A stretch of DNA of 37,567 nt from an uncultured Collinsella sp. (GCA_934654625.1 CAKUGM010000012.1:1-37567), one strand, 5' to 3'. Counted from the first letter of the stretch, positions 1 to 8,482 are shown. Numbers and translations: made by a program. Notes: generated by a model not told the origin, from the letters alone.

Positions 1-149
1 AGAAGCTCAAGGACGCCATGGAGCACCCCGAGAAGCCCGAGTACGCCAACTTCACCATCCGCGTCTCCGGCTACGCTGTTAAGTTCATCGACCTTACCCG
101 TGAGCAGCAGCTCGACGTTATCGCTCGTACCTGCCACGACCACATGTAA
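1..149 (+). CDS. pflB: Formate C-acetyltransferase (pyruvate formate-lyase), C-terminal end
   Basis: Only the last 48 codons are in the window; the reading frame begins at base 3 and ends at TAA 147-149. The visible tail contains [11 protein letters not shown] followed by [18 protein letters not shown], which closely follows the end of E. coli PflB. That segment holds the glycyl-radical loop (RVSGYA), whose glycine is activated by PflA. The family cleaves pyruvate plus CoA to acetyl-CoA and formate under anaerobic conditions, in the cytoplasm. A strong terminator follows directly, so this is the last gene of its transcript. The pflA activase is not seen downstream and would have to lie elsewhere. 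Confidence 0.93.
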   Translation, partial: KLKDAMEHPEKPEYANFTIRVSGYAVKFIDLTREQQLDVIARTCHDHM

Positions 150-181
150 GATCTGCTGCCCACATCAGCGCATCTTCATGC

Positions 182-217
182 AAAAGGCTCCCGTGCATAA
201 GCGCGGGAGCCTTTTTT
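182..217 (+). terminator. Rho-independent terminator of pflB
   Basis: A GC-rich stem (GGCTCCCG 186-193 with CGGGAGCC 204-211), extended by A-T pairs, is followed by six T at 212-217. It lies 33 bases after the pflB stop. Confidence 0.93.
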
Positions 218-335
218 GATTCGATATCAGGTATGGAAAAGAACCCCGACACCGATGGGTACCGAGGCACGATGACAGCGCGCCGGGGCGGTCGAAGCAT
301 GAGCCGTAGCACCGAAGCAATCGGCTCCATATGCC

Positions 336-998
336 CTACAGGTCGCGCCTGCAGTAGATACGAGTGCAGACCATACAGCTCACACCGTATAGAACAAGCG
401 CCACAAGGATAGAGGCTATAACCGCAAACAGAAGGTTCGCCTCGATCGATTCAACAAACGCGGACACAACGCTAGAGGGCAGCAAGCGCCCGAGCAGCAC
501 GACAACTACTGCAGCAACAGCGCCGATGCCACACGCGAAGAAACGCATACCGCGCGCCGTTCCAAACAACGTAACCAGCGGCATAACAAACGAACAAAGT
601 AAAAGCGCCGCCGCGAGAGATACAATGCCTGTATAGAAAAGCGCTGTAGCCTGCTCAAATACAACAGCATTGAAAACGATAGAGTCAACTGCAATCGCCA
701 AAGGAACGCACAGCGCAACCGCACAGAGCCCAAATCCCAACACCACCGCATATCGACCAGCGATAAGGCTTCGACGAGAGATGGGCAGCGCCGCACGGAA
801 GCGCGCCCATCCAGACTGATCATCGTATCCCGCAAGCGAGAAAGACATGAGCATCGTCATCATCGCGACCGACGCCCCCACCGCGCTGAAGGAATTGCCC
901 GCAAAGAGCCAAACAGCATAAATCACGACCACAGTCGAGATAAGCATGGGCAGGAATGGCTTAACACAAGCGATATCGCAACGGATTGCCTCTTTCAT
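336..998 (-). CDS. ABC-2 type transporter permease subunit
   Basis: This 220-aa protein is strongly hydrophobic, with about six predicted membrane segments beginning near residue 15 (LISTVVVIYAVWLFAG). A short cytoplasmic loop contains PISRRSLIAGRYA, a pattern common in ABC-2 permeases that pair with YtrA-type regulators. Its start codon overlaps the end of the upstream ATPase gene by four bases, so the two are translationally coupled. Together they would form an exporter or a bacitracin/cell-envelope-stress type ABC system; the substrate cannot be read from sequence. It is the last gene of a three-gene minus-strand operon with the GntR regulator first. Confidence 0.8.
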   Translation of the reverse strand: MKEAIRCDIACVKPFLPMLISTVVVIYAVWLFAGNSFSAVGASVAMMTMLMSFSLAGYDDQSGWARFRAALPISRRSLIAGRYAVVLGFGLCAVALCVPLAIAVDSIVFNAVVFEQATALFYTGIVSLAAALLLCSFVMPLVTLFGTARGMRFFACGIGAVAAVVVVLLGRLLPSSVVSAFVESIEANLLFAVIASILVALVLYGVSCMVCTRIYCRRDL

Positions 999-1876
999 CG
1001 GTCGGCCTCCCCAAGGTAAAAGTGCAGATACTCATCGATGCTCGCGCGGTCGCAAGCTACGTCCGGAAACGCCTCGGTAAAGGCAAAGCGATCGGGCACA
1101 AGCACGTCGATGCTGAAATCGCGACGCCGCATCCGCGTTCCCTCCACACACGACATGACCTCGTCGGCCTGAGCCGCCGTGCAGCGCGCGACACCTGCAG
1201 CGTCGGTTATCTCCTCGCGCGGCAGATCGAACACGATGCGCCCTGCGTCAATCGCCACCACGCGGTCTGCAATCCGCTCAAGATCGCTCGTGATATGGCT
1301 TGAAAGGAGGACACCATGGCCTGCTTCGCTCGCAAACGCACGCAGCTCGTCGAGAATCTCATCGCGCGCAATGGGATCCAATCCAGCCGTTGCTTCATCG
1401 AGCAACAGGAGGTCGGCGCCGTGGCACAGGGCGCAAATAAGCTGAAGTTTCATTCCCATACCGCGCGAAAGGCTCTTGGCCTTTGCCTTGAGGCTCAGGC
1501 CGTGTGCATCGCATAGCGCTTCAAACCGCTTCCAATCCCAGTGCGGATACGCCGGGGACACGCTAGCAGCAGCTTGGCGCACCGTATGATCACTTGGAAA
1601 CGGGCATGTATCCATGACCACACCAATACGAGCACGCAGCTCGCGCTGCAAAGCCTCATCTGCATTAGCGCCAAAGGGCTGCTCAAAGAGATTCAAGTCG
1701 CCCGAATCAAGGCGAACCAAGCCCAAAGCCGCCCTGATAATCGTTGTCTTGCCAGCGCCGTTGGGGCCCACGAAGCCCACAACTTCGTTCTCCCTAACGG
1801 TAAGGTCAACATTTTGCAAGGCAAAATCGTCGCTGATGCGCCGGCTCACACCTCGCATCGATAGCAGGTTCTCCAT
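995..1876 (-). CDS. ABC transporter ATP-binding protein
   Basis: This 293-aa ATPase has all nucleotide-binding motifs: Walker A GPNGAGKTT near residue 38, the ABC signature region LSRGMGMK (a variant of LSGGQ), Walker B LLLLDEATAGLDP, and the H-loop in LLSSHITSDLERIADR. The C-terminal 80 residues form an accessory domain typical of ABC-2 exporter ATPases. The AAAGGTGCAAGG ribosome site supports the ATG at 1876. It lies 12 bases after the GntR gene and overlaps the permease gene, so the three genes are one operon. The family powers export or lipid/antibiotic removal; no substrate is evident. Confidence 0.9.
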   Translation of the reverse strand: MENLLSMRGVSRRISDDFALQNVDLTVRENEVVGFVGPNGAGKTTIIRAALGLVRLDSGDLNLFEQPFGANADEALQRELRARIGVVMDTCPFPSDHTVRQAAASVSPAYPHWDWKRFEALCDAHGLSLKAKAKSLSRGMGMKLQLICALCHGADLLLLDEATAGLDPIARDEILDELRAFASEAGHGVLLSSHITSDLERIADRVVAIDAGRIVFDLPREEITDAAGVARCTAAQADEVMSCVEGTRMRRRDFSIDVLVPDRFAFTEAFPDVACDRASIDEYLHFYLGEADR

Positions 1877-1888
1877 CCTTGCACCTTT

Positions 1889-2269
1889 CTATTCAAGGCC
1901 CTCAGGGGCCATAAGGTCGAGCATGTCGTGGAGCTCATCGCGCGTGAGGCCGATATCCCTCGCCTCCGAGGCAGCCTGCGCCATAAGGTCTTCCACGCGG
2001 CGCATGCGACGTTCGCGGAGCAATGCCTTGTTCTGCTGGGAAACAAAACAGCCCTTGCCCTGTACCGTCTCGACAAGGCCCTCAGCTTCAAGATCGGAAT
2101 AGGCGCGCTTGGTGGTAATCACGCTTACACCCAATCCATCGGCAAGCGCGCGAATAGAGGGCAGACGCTCCCCCGCTTCGAGAGCACCGGATAAGATTTG
2201 CGCTCTGACTTGCGAGGATATCTGCTCGTAGATGGGCTTTCCGCTTGAATTGGAGATGATGATATCCAT
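1889..2269 (-). CDS. GntR family regulator, YtrA subfamily
   Basis: This 126-aa protein has an N-terminal winged helix (PIYEQISSQVRAQILSG, then LPSIRALADGLGVSVITTKRAY), typical of GntR DNA-binding domains. Only about 50 residues follow, which is the short all-helical dimerisation tail of the YtrA subfamily rather than a ligand-binding FCD or UTRA domain. YtrA proteins are usually the first gene of an ABC exporter operon and repress it, and that is the arrangement here. The AAGGAT ribosome site precedes the ATG. An AT-rich palindrome overlaps the predicted -10 upstream, so autorepression is likely. Confidence 0.9.
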   Translation of the reverse strand: MDIIISNSSGKPIYEQISSQVRAQILSGALEAGERLPSIRALADGLGVSVITTKRAYSDLEAEGLVETVQGKGCFVSQQNKALLRERRMRRVEDLMAQAASEARDIGLTRDELHDMLDLMAPEGLE

Positions 2270-2298
2270 AGACGATCCTTTTCTGTGTATATCTATTA

Positions 2299-2333
2299 AG
2301 CACAGTATATATACGCTATGTACAGTTGCGCAA
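2299..2333 (-). promoter_or_regulatory. Predicted promoter and operator of the GntR/ABC operon
   Basis: On the minus strand, TTGCGC (2333-2328) and TATATA (2311-2306) are 16 bases apart. The -10 is embedded in the perfect palindrome GTATATATAC (2305-2314), with TGTACA nearby at 2319-2324. A dyad over the -10 upstream of a YtrA-type gene fits autoregulation. This is inferred from spacing and symmetry only. Confidence 0.5.
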
Positions 2334-2350
2334 GAACTTTCTCACTAGTC

Positions 2351-2391
2351 AAAAGAAAACGCCTCCGACACCGCACGGATATCGGAGGCGT
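2351..2391 (-). terminator. Rho-independent terminator of the hydrogenase gene
   Basis: A perfect 10-bp stem (ACGCCTCCGA 2359-2368 with TCGGAGGCGT 2382-2391) is followed on the minus strand by TTTCTTTT. It lies just after the hydrogenase stop and in front of the GntR promoter. Confidence 0.88.
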
Positions 2392-2424
2392 ACCCTCATT
2401 TATCAGGCATAACGCAGCACTATG

Positions 2425-4068
2425 CTACTCCTGGGGCTTTTGAGCCTCAAACGTCTCTTGGACTGCTATTGCTTCAGCCTCATCGGCGTGGATGTGAACA
2501 CCGTCACCCGGGCGCTCAAGCTCGGGAATATAACCGACGTAGGTATTGTCCACGGCATTTTTACTGGGACTCTTCTTGGCGTACATCTTCACGGCACCGG
2601 TCGTCTTGTTGATGGCCTGGAGCGTACCCGCGCCCGCGACGCATCCGCCCGGACACGCCATGCCTTCAAGCAGGTACCCATCGTACTTGCCCTTTACCGC
2701 CATCTTCATCATCTTGCGGCACTCGGTAAGGCCCTCGGCATTTGCCACCTTCACCTCGCGGTCGGGATGCACACGATGGATTGCGTTAGCAACCGCCGTG
2801 GCCACACCGCCCGACACGGCAAAGCCGCGACCATCGGCGCTCGCCACGTCGAAGTCGCTTGAGCCCTCGCCGGCCAGCTTGGTGTAATCGATCCCCTTCG
2901 CATCCATCATGCCCGCCATCTCTTCGAACGTGAGGACGAAGTCAACCTCGCTCTTCACGCTGCGGCGCATGGCCTCGAGCTTCTTGGCGGCGCACGGCCC
3001 CACAAATACGATCTTGGCGTTGGGATGCTGCTTGCGGATCAAACGGGCCGTCAGCGTCATGGGGGTCAGTGCCATCGACACGCAGTCGGCATGCTCCGGG
3101 AACTCCTTTTTCGCCATGACCGACCACGCGGGACAGCAACTCGTACCCATGAAGGGAATCTTTTCGGGTACCTCTTCCAAAAAGTCGCGCGCCTCCTGCA
3201 CGGCACAGAGGTCCGCACCCAGGGCGACCTCTTCCATGCCCGAGAACCCCAAGTCGCGGAATGCCTCGCGCAGCTTATCGACATTGCCCTTGCCGCCAAA
3301 CTGGCCCACAAAAGCGGGGGCGACCTCGGCGATAACCTCGTCGCCCTCCTTTATGGCCTGAATCACCTGGAAAATCTGGCTCTTATCGGCAATGGCGCCA
3401 AAGGGGCAATTGACCAGGCACTGCCCGCAGCTCACGCACTTGTCGTAATCGATCTGTGCACGACCGTGCTCATCGGAACCGATCGCGTTCATGCCGCAGG
3501 CCTCTGCGCAGGGGCGCACATGATGATGAATGGCCTGGTATGGGCACACCTGCGCACAGCGTCCGCACTTGATGCACTTGTCGTGGTCGATAAAGGCTTT
3601 CTTGTCCTTAAAGGTGATGGCGCCCTTAGGGCAGATCTCGCGACACGGATGGGCCAGGCAGCCCTGGCAAGCGCTCGGCATCACGCGATAGACGTTGTCC
3701 TCGCAGGCGTTGCACGCGAACTTGATGACGTTGATAAGAGGCGGCTGATAGTACGTCTCGGGCTTTGCAGCTTCGGCAACGCCATCGGAGAGCTTTCCCG
3801 GCTTGTCCACGCCTTGAAGCGGCAGGCCCATCGCCAAGCGGATGCGCTCGCCCACAACGGCGCGCTCCAAAAAGACGCTCTCGCGGTACGCCGCCACGTC
3901 ACCCGGAATGATCTTGTACGGCAGCTCGTCGACCCAGGCATAATCACCAGCATCGGTATCGCCGTCGGCATCCGCCCCTCCTTGATACGCCAGGCGTGCG
4001 ACCTCGGAAAAAACGGTACGGCGAATCTTTGCGAGGCCTGTGTACACCCCGCGCATCGTATTGCTCAT
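2425..4068 (-). CDS. [FeFe] hydrogenase with ferredoxin domains, monomeric (group B-like)
   Basis: This 547-aa protein would reversibly reduce protons to H2, disposing of fermentation electrons carried by ferredoxin. Cysteines at about 119-146 form an N-terminal iron-sulfur region, followed by two 4Fe-4S motifs, CIKCGRCAQVCP (165-176) and CVSCGQCLVNCP (211-222). The H-cluster motifs are present: L1 TSCCPAW (309-315), L2 GPCAAKK (357-363) and L3 EGMACPGGC in the C-terminal part. The alanine in L1 and the GPC form of L2 resemble group B enzymes rather than the TSCCPGW/MPC of group A; this subgroup call is inference. The open frame continues far upstream, but GAGGGGG before the ATG at 4068 fixes the start. 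The maturases HydE, HydF and HydG are not nearby. Confidence 0.92.
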   Translation of the reverse strand: MSNTMRGVYTGLAKIRRTVFSEVARLAYQGGADADGDTDAGDYAWVDELPYKIIPGDVAAYRESVFLERAVVGERIRLAMGLPLQGVDKPGKLSDGVAEAAKPETYYQPPLINVIKFACNACEDNVYRVMPSACQGCLAHPCREICPKGAITFKDKKAFIDHDKCIKCGRCAQVCPYQAIHHHVRPCAEACGMNAIGSDEHGRAQIDYDKCVSCGQCLVNCPFGAIADKSQIFQVIQAIKEGDEVIAEVAPAFVGQFGGKGNVDKLREAFRDLGFSGMEEVALGADLCAVQEARDFLEEVPEKIPFMGTSCCPAWSVMAKKEFPEHADCVSMALTPMTLTARLIRKQHPNAKIVFVGPCAAKKLEAMRRSVKSEVDFVLTFEEMAGMMDAKGIDYTKLAGEGSSDFDVASADGRGFAVSGGVATAVANAIHRVHPDREVKVANAEGLTECRKMMKMAVKGKYDGYLLEGMACPGGCVAGAGTLQAINKTTGAVKMYAKKSPSKNAVDNTYVGYIPELERPGDGVHIHADEAEAIAVQETFEAQKPQE

Positions 4069-4097
4069 AATCGTCCCCCTCTTGAACGATAAGCAGT

Positions 4098-4125
4098 TGT
4101 ATAACATTGTAGAATCGCACGTTAA
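4098..4125 (-). promoter_or_regulatory. Possible hydrogenase promoter
   Basis: On the minus strand, TTAACG (4125-4120) and TATACA (4103-4098) are 16 bases apart, 30 bases from the hydrogenase start. A second -10-like TACAAT overlaps at 4111-4106. The interval is shared with the divergent transporter gene. Both boxes are only four of six matches. Confidence 0.35.
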
Positions 4126-4185
4126 GTTTGAAGCGCAGCGAGCAAAAATTGCCCACTCAGCATGGAATCTTGAAAGGGGCCCTCG

Positions 4186-5253
4186 ATGAAAACGGAAACT
4201 TTTGACAACGGCATGGTTATGAGCAGGCGCGGTTTTCTTTCCGCAGCAGGTCTGGGCATGATGAGCATCGCCCTCACCGGTTGCGGCGCCACGGGCACCG
4301 CCGGCGGCTCCGCGGGTTCCACGGCAAGCTCGGCTGCGGTCAGCTCGTCCACCAACGTGCGCGTCGCCTCGCTCAAGGGCCCGACCACTATCGGCCTCGT
4401 GCGCTTTATGGACAAGGCCGCATCCAAGAACAGCGATCTGGCCAATACCTATTCGTTCACGCTCTCCACGGCAGCAGACGAGGTGCTGCCCTCCCTCATC
4501 AAGGGCGATATCGACATCGCGCTGATCCCGGCAAACGCGGCATCGGTGGTCTACAACAAGACCAAGGGCGGCATCACGTGCCTGGACGTCAACACGCTCG
4601 GCGTCCTCAGCGTGGTCACGGGAGACGCGTCCGTCGCCTCGCTCAAAGACCTTGCAGGCAAGACCGTCTACCTCACCGGTAAAGGAACCACGCCGGAATA
4701 TGTGATGAACTACCTGCTTGGCGCGGCGGGCATCGCCGACAGCGTCACGCTCGAGTTCAAAAGCGAGGCCACCGAGGTCGTAAGCGTTCTCTCCTCTGAC
4801 CCCACGGCAGTCGGCGTGTTGCCGCAACCCTTCGCCACCGCGGCACTCGTCAAAAACCAGGCCCTTAGCGCCCCCATCGACCTCACCGAGGCCTGGAATG
4901 AGGTCTCCGAGCAAACAGGCAATGACAGCCAGCTCGTCACCGGTGTGACCGTCGTGCGTAACGAGTTTCTTGACAAGCACCCCGAGGCGGTCGAGGAATT
5001 CCTCAAGGGCCAATCGGCAAGCGTGGAGTACGTCAATGAACATCCCGACAAAGCCGCGAAGCTCGTGGTCGAGCAGGGCATCCTTGAGTCCGAGGCAGTG
5101 GCGCAGAAGGCCATTCCCGCTTGTCACCTAGTATGCCTTACCGGCAAGGAGCTCAAGCAGGCGCTCGCCGGCTACCTCGAGGTGCTCCATCAGGCCGATG
5201 CATCGTCTGTAGGCGGCTCACTTCCCGCAGACGATTTCTACTACCAGGCGTAA
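4186..5253 (+). CDS. ABC transporter substrate-binding lipoprotein (NitT/TauT/ThiY-like)
   Basis: This 355-aa protein begins with a signal containing SRRGFLSAAGLGMM and the lipobox LTGC. The twin arginine plus lipobox suggests a Tat-exported lipoprotein anchored outside the membrane. The mature part follows the periplasmic-binding fold of the NMT1/SsuA group (DEVLPSLIKGDIDIALIP, then LKDLAGKTVYLTGKGTTPEYV). Such proteins bind small organic ions such as sulfonates, nitrate or pyrimidines; the ligand here is unknown. GAAAGGGG precedes the ATG at 4186; an alternative start lies at M11. The permease-ATPase fusion follows after 36 bases, so they form one transport unit. Confidence 0.87.
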   Translation: MKTETFDNGMVMSRRGFLSAAGLGMMSIALTGCGATGTAGGSAGSTASSAAVSSSTNVRVASLKGPTTIGLVRFMDKAASKNSDLANTYSFTLSTAADEVLPSLIKGDIDIALIPANAASVVYNKTKGGITCLDVNTLGVLSVVTGDASVASLKDLAGKTVYLTGKGTTPEYVMNYLLGAAGIADSVTLEFKSEATEVVSVLSSDPTAVGVLPQPFATAALVKNQALSAPIDLTEAWNEVSEQTGNDSQLVTGVTVVRNEFLDKHPEAVEEFLKGQSASVEYVNEHPDKAAKLVVEQGILESEAVAQKAIPACHLVCLTGKELKQALAGYLEVLHQADASSVGGSLPADDFYYQA

Positions 5254-5289
5254 GGCGCCCCGCCCCTCTCCGATGCAGCGAGCTGTCCC

Positions 5290-6699
5290 ATGGATAAAAA
5301 CTCACCGATCGATAAGAAGATGACGAGCACGCGCGTTATCGTCCGCTGCGCGCCCGCCATCTTTTGGCTTGCCATATGGCAGGCGGCGAGCATGCTGGAC
5401 GGCAGCGGGGTTTTACTTTGCGGTCCGCTCGATGCTCTGCTAGCCCTTTGCCGCCTGGTTTGCAGCCAGGCGTTTTGGGGCAGCATCTGCTTCTCCGCGC
5501 TGCGCATCATCGCCGGTATTGCAGGCGGCTATCTCATCGCGGGCATCCTCGCTGCTGCATCCTGGCATGCACGCGCCGTGCGCGCCCTGCTGCAGCCGGC
5601 GCTTTTGGCCATCAAGAGCACGCCGGTTGCCTGCATCGTCGTCATCTTGCTTATCTGGACCGGCGCGGCGAATGTCAGCATTATCACGGTGCTGCTCCTG
5701 GTTGTGCCCGCCATCTATTTTGCTGTATGCACGGGGCTCGACAACATGGATGCCGGCCAGCGCGACCTCTTCGAGGTCTTTGGCGCAGGCAGGCGAACGC
5801 GCTTCCTCGCGCTCATATGGCCCACGGTCCTTCCCTACCTGCAAGCTGCCAGCAGCACCGTCTTGGGCATGAGCTGGAAAGCGGGAATCGCTGCCGAGCT
5901 CATCGGCGTGCCCACAGGCTCCATTGGCGAGAGAATCTACCAGGCAAAGCTCCTGCTTGAAACGCCGGATCTTTTTGCCTGGACCTTTTGCGTAATCTGC
6001 CTGTCATGGCTGTTCGAGCATGGCGCGATGGCACTTCTTCGTGGCACCTGGCCCCGTGCGGCGAGGCTTGCCGTGGCGGCCGCGCGCGGCGGCGCTGCAG
6101 GGACACAAGGAGACCATGCCGCACGCAAGGCCCTCCTGCGCGCTCAGGGACTCTTGATCGGATATGGCGATAGGCCTTTGGGCGAGCCCCTCAGCTTCGT
6201 CCTCGACCCGTCTTCCCGCCTTTGTCTTCAGGCTCCCTCGGGCGCGGGTAAAACGACCCTCCTGCGTACCACAGCGCAGCTGCAGCGCCCTCTTGGCGGA
6301 ACTGTCGAGAATACTGCCCGGGGACGCTCGATGGTGTTCCAAGATACGCGCCTTGTCGAAGACCTCGACGCTCTCGACAACATCCTGCTCTTTGCGCGCC
6401 CGGGCTTTGCACGCGAAGAGGCGCGCGACCTTGCCTGCGAGCTGCTGCCTAAAGACGTGCTTTCTCGCCCGGTGCGGGAGCTTTCGGGCGGGCAGAGGCG
6501 CCGCGTTGAGTTGGCGCGCGCCTTTGCCGCATCGAGCGAGCTCGTGCTGCTAGACGAGCCGTTTAGTGGACTCGATGCGCAGGCGCATGCTCGTGCGCTC
6601 GCGTTCGTGGAGCGGCACGCCGGCAAGCGCATCGTCGTTCTCGCCACGCATGATGCAAGCGACGCCCAGATGCTTGAGGCACAGGTAATCGAGCTATAG
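5290..6699 (+). CDS. ABC transporter permease-ATPase fusion protein
   Basis: This 469-aa protein joins two normally separate subunits. Residues about 15-260 are a BPD_transp_1/SsuC-like permease with hydrophobic segments and a coupling-loop region around DLFEVFGAGRRTRFLALIWP. Residues about 275-469 are an ABC ATPase with Walker A APSGAGKTT (near 316-324), signature LSGGQRRR, Walker B LVLLDEPFSGLD and H-loop ATHD. The ATPase part is shorter than the usual 230-250 residues. The frame is uninterrupted between the halves, and the linker is alanine/arginine rich. With the preceding lipoprotein it makes a complete importer, presumably as a homodimer. The start is uncertain because the ribosome site is weak; an ATG at 5320 is an alternative. 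Confidence 0.87.
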   Translation: MDKNSPIDKKMTSTRVIVRCAPAIFWLAIWQAASMLDGSGVLLCGPLDALLALCRLVCSQAFWGSICFSALRIIAGIAGGYLIAGILAAASWHARAVRALLQPALLAIKSTPVACIVVILLIWTGAANVSIITVLLLVVPAIYFAVCTGLDNMDAGQRDLFEVFGAGRRTRFLALIWPTVLPYLQAASSTVLGMSWKAGIAAELIGVPTGSIGERIYQAKLLLETPDLFAWTFCVICLSWLFEHGAMALLRGTWPRAARLAVAAARGGAAGTQGDHAARKALLRAQGLLIGYGDRPLGEPLSFVLDPSSRLCLQAPSGAGKTTLLRTTAQLQRPLGGTVENTARGRSMVFQDTRLVEDLDALDNILLFARPGFAREEARDLACELLPKDVLSRPVRELSGGQRRRVELARAFAASSELVLLDEPFSGLDAQAHARALAFVERHAGKRIVVLATHDASDAQMLEAQVIEL

Positions 6700-6754
6700 C
6701 AACGCTCGCGGGGCAAGGCGGAGCCTAACCGCAGGCAGCACGCGGGCGGCCCGG

Positions 6755-7225
6755 CTACTTGTGATAGGGCTCGCCACGGCTGATTTTGATAGCACGGTAA
6801 ATCTGCTCGAGCAGCACCACACGCGCCAGGTTGTGCGGCATGGTAATGCGGCCGAAGGAAAGCGTCTCATTCGCGCGGGCGCGCACGGCATCCGATACGC
6901 CATCGGAGCCACCGATGATAAAGACGATGTCGCTGTTGCCGCCCAGCGCGAGCTGGTCGAGACGCTGAGAGAATTCCTCGCTCGAACGCTCCTTGCCCTC
7001 AATAGCAAGAAGAATCACATGCGCGCGATCGGGAATCGAAGAGAGGATGGATGCCCCCTCGCGATTGCGCGATGCGTCGACACCGCCGGCGCGCGCCGGA
7101 TCGACATCGGCGACCTCGCGTACTTCGACCTTTGCGTAGCCGCCCAGACGCTTAAGATACTCGGCACACGCGTCCTTCCAAAAGCGCTCTTTGAGTTTGC
7201 CCACAGCGATAACGGTGTATTTCAT
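6755..7225 (-). CDS. rlmH: 23S rRNA (pseudouridine(1915)-N(3))-methyltransferase RlmH
   Basis: This 156-aa SPOUT-class enzyme uses SAM to methylate N3 of pseudouridine 1915 in helix 69 of 23S rRNA. The start MKYTVIAVGKLKE, the SAM-knot segment FIIGGSDGVSD and the end HNLARVVLLEQIYRA with terminal GEPYHK are diagnostic, and the length matches the family. GGGGAG precedes the ATG. It is convergent with the ABC fusion gene, 55 bases away. Confidence 0.97.
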   Translation of the reverse strand: MKYTVIAVGKLKERFWKDACAEYLKRLGGYAKVEVREVADVDPARAGGVDASRNREGASILSSIPDRAHVILLAIEGKERSSEEFSQRLDQLALGGNSDIVFIIGGSDGVSDAVRARANETLSFGRITMPHNLARVVLLEQIYRAIKISRGEPYHK

Positions 7226-7273
7226 CGGTTCTCCCCTATGCTGGCAGCCTACCGAGATTGCACAGTCGCAACC

Positions 7274-7708
7274 CTACTGGCGATCGTAGTAATCTTCATC
7301 GGCAATGAAATAGGTACGGATGTAGCCCTGTTGCGAGACGACCACAAACTCGCCCGTCTTTTTGAGGAAATAGACGTCGTCCCCATCCTCTGTCTGCGTT
7401 TTATGCAGGGCATTGGGGTTGGAGATAACGGCATTGGCACCCGCCTGGTAGTCCTCGGCGGAATCGTAGCCCATGTCGATGCCGTGCTTGAGGTAGTGGC
7501 TCTCCAGGCGATCCTCATTACGGAAGGTAAGCGAGCTTGCTTGCTCGGCCTGCTCCTGGTTGAAGGCGGCCTCCCGCGGCGTCGGCGCGCCCGTATTGAC
7601 CACCTGGCCGCCAAAGAGAGCCCCCGCCAGGGCGATTGCCAAAACAACGATTCCGTAGACGGCCTTCTCGAGAGGCGTACGCGGGTTGTTCTTATTCGAT
7701 TGCGCCAT
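7274..7708 (-). CDS. Membrane-anchored small protein with a toxin-like C-terminal domain, uncharacterised
   Basis: This 144-aa protein has a short basic N-terminus, one membrane segment at about residues 14-36 (AVYGIVVLAIALAGALFGG) and an outward or cytoplasmic C-terminal domain of about 90 residues. The domain reads LESHYLKHGIDMGYDSAEDY, then ANAVISNPNA, GEFVVVSQQGYIRTYF. This layout resembles the RNase domains found at the tips of polymorphic toxins (CdiA-C/BECR fold), but that is pattern recognition only. The AGGAG ribosome site supports the ATG at 7708; the open frame runs 35 codons further upstream without one. No immunity-like gene adjoins it. It may form a unit with rlmH, 48 bases downstream. 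Confidence 0.72.
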   Translation of the reverse strand: MAQSNKNNPRTPLEKAVYGIVVLAIALAGALFGGQVVNTGAPTPREAAFNQEQAEQASSLTFRNEDRLESHYLKHGIDMGYDSAEDYQAGANAVISNPNALHKTQTEDGDDVYFLKKTGEFVVVSQQGYIRTYFIADEDYYDRQ

Positions 7709-7873
7709 GCGTTCTCTCCTATCGTGCGCGGGCGAGTCGTGGAGCAGCACGCTTTCTTCCGCAGGCATCATACCGCATATGGGACGGCCCCTCTGTGCGC
7801 GGAACTTTTGCAAGCTGTCGTCAAAGCCGTATGATGGTTTGCGTTCATACGGCTCGTACGCAGAAGGAGACCC

Positions 7874-8473
7874 ATGTTCAACGTGGTTTTATACCAACCG
7901 GAGATTCCAGCCAATACCGGCAACATTGGACGAACCTGCGTTGTCACCGGAGCACGCTTGCACTTAATTGGCCCCCTGGGCTTTTCGCTTGATCACAAAA
8001 CCGTGCACCGTGCGGGCCTTGGCTATTGGGAGAACCTCGACGTGCGCACCTATGAGGGCTGGGAAGACTTTTTGCGCCAAAACGAGCTCGCGGCCGACGA
8101 TGAGCGCCTACACCTCTTGACCAAAAAGGCGCGCCGCACGTATGCCCAAAGCAGCTACCGCGATGGCGATTACCTGGTATTCGGAAGCGAAAGCAACGGT
8201 ATTCCCGAGGAATTGCTGGCACATGCCTCCGAGCGCTGCGAGCGCATCCCCATGCTCCCCGACGCCGCATCGCTCGCCAACGCCGAAGCCTGGGAGGCGC
8301 ACGAGCAGGCGCTTGGACACAGCGAGCCCGATCACGAGGCGATCTTGCGGCAGGACATCTGCGGCAATTTTATCGATCCCACCAGCTATCGCATCAGCGC
8401 GCTCAATCTCTCTAACTCCGCTGCCATCGTCCTCTACGAGGCACTGCGGCAGACAGACTTCCCCGGAATGTAG
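7874..8473 (+). CDS. trmL: tRNA (cytidine(34)-2'-O)-methyltransferase TrmL (SpoU family)
   Basis: This 199-aa SPOUT enzyme methylates the 2'-OH of the wobble nucleotide in leucine tRNAs. The opening FNVVLYQPEIPANTGNIGRT is the family signature, followed by LHLIGPLGFSLDHKTVHRAG, YLVFGSESNGIP and LNLSNSAAIVLYEALRQ. Residues about 130-165 carry an extra charged stretch before the knot, making it somewhat longer than the roughly 157-aa E. coli enzyme. AAGGAGA precedes the ATG. It is divergent from the membrane-anchored protein gene. Confidence 0.95.
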   Translation: MFNVVLYQPEIPANTGNIGRTCVVTGARLHLIGPLGFSLDHKTVHRAGLGYWENLDVRTYEGWEDFLRQNELAADDERLHLLTKKARRTYAQSSYRDGDYLVFGSESNGIPEELLAHASERCERIPMLPDAASLANAEAWEAHEQALGHSEPDHEAILRQDICGNFIDPTSYRISALNLSNSAAIVLYEALRQTDFPGM

Positions 8474-8482
8474 CGCTACGGC

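Noticed and set aside
118..330. 70-aa minus-strand open frame
   Set aside because: It runs through the pflB terminator hairpin and the pflB 3' end in antisense; no ribosome site.
2425..2862. Plus-strand open frames antisense to the hydrogenase, such as the 146-aa one
   Set aside because: Shadow frames opposite a well-conserved gene.
4069..5127. Upstream extension of the hydrogenase frame, 353 codons antisense to the binding-protein gene
   Set aside because: It is a stop-free antisense shadow in GC-rich DNA. The strong ribosome site and conserved start are at 4068.
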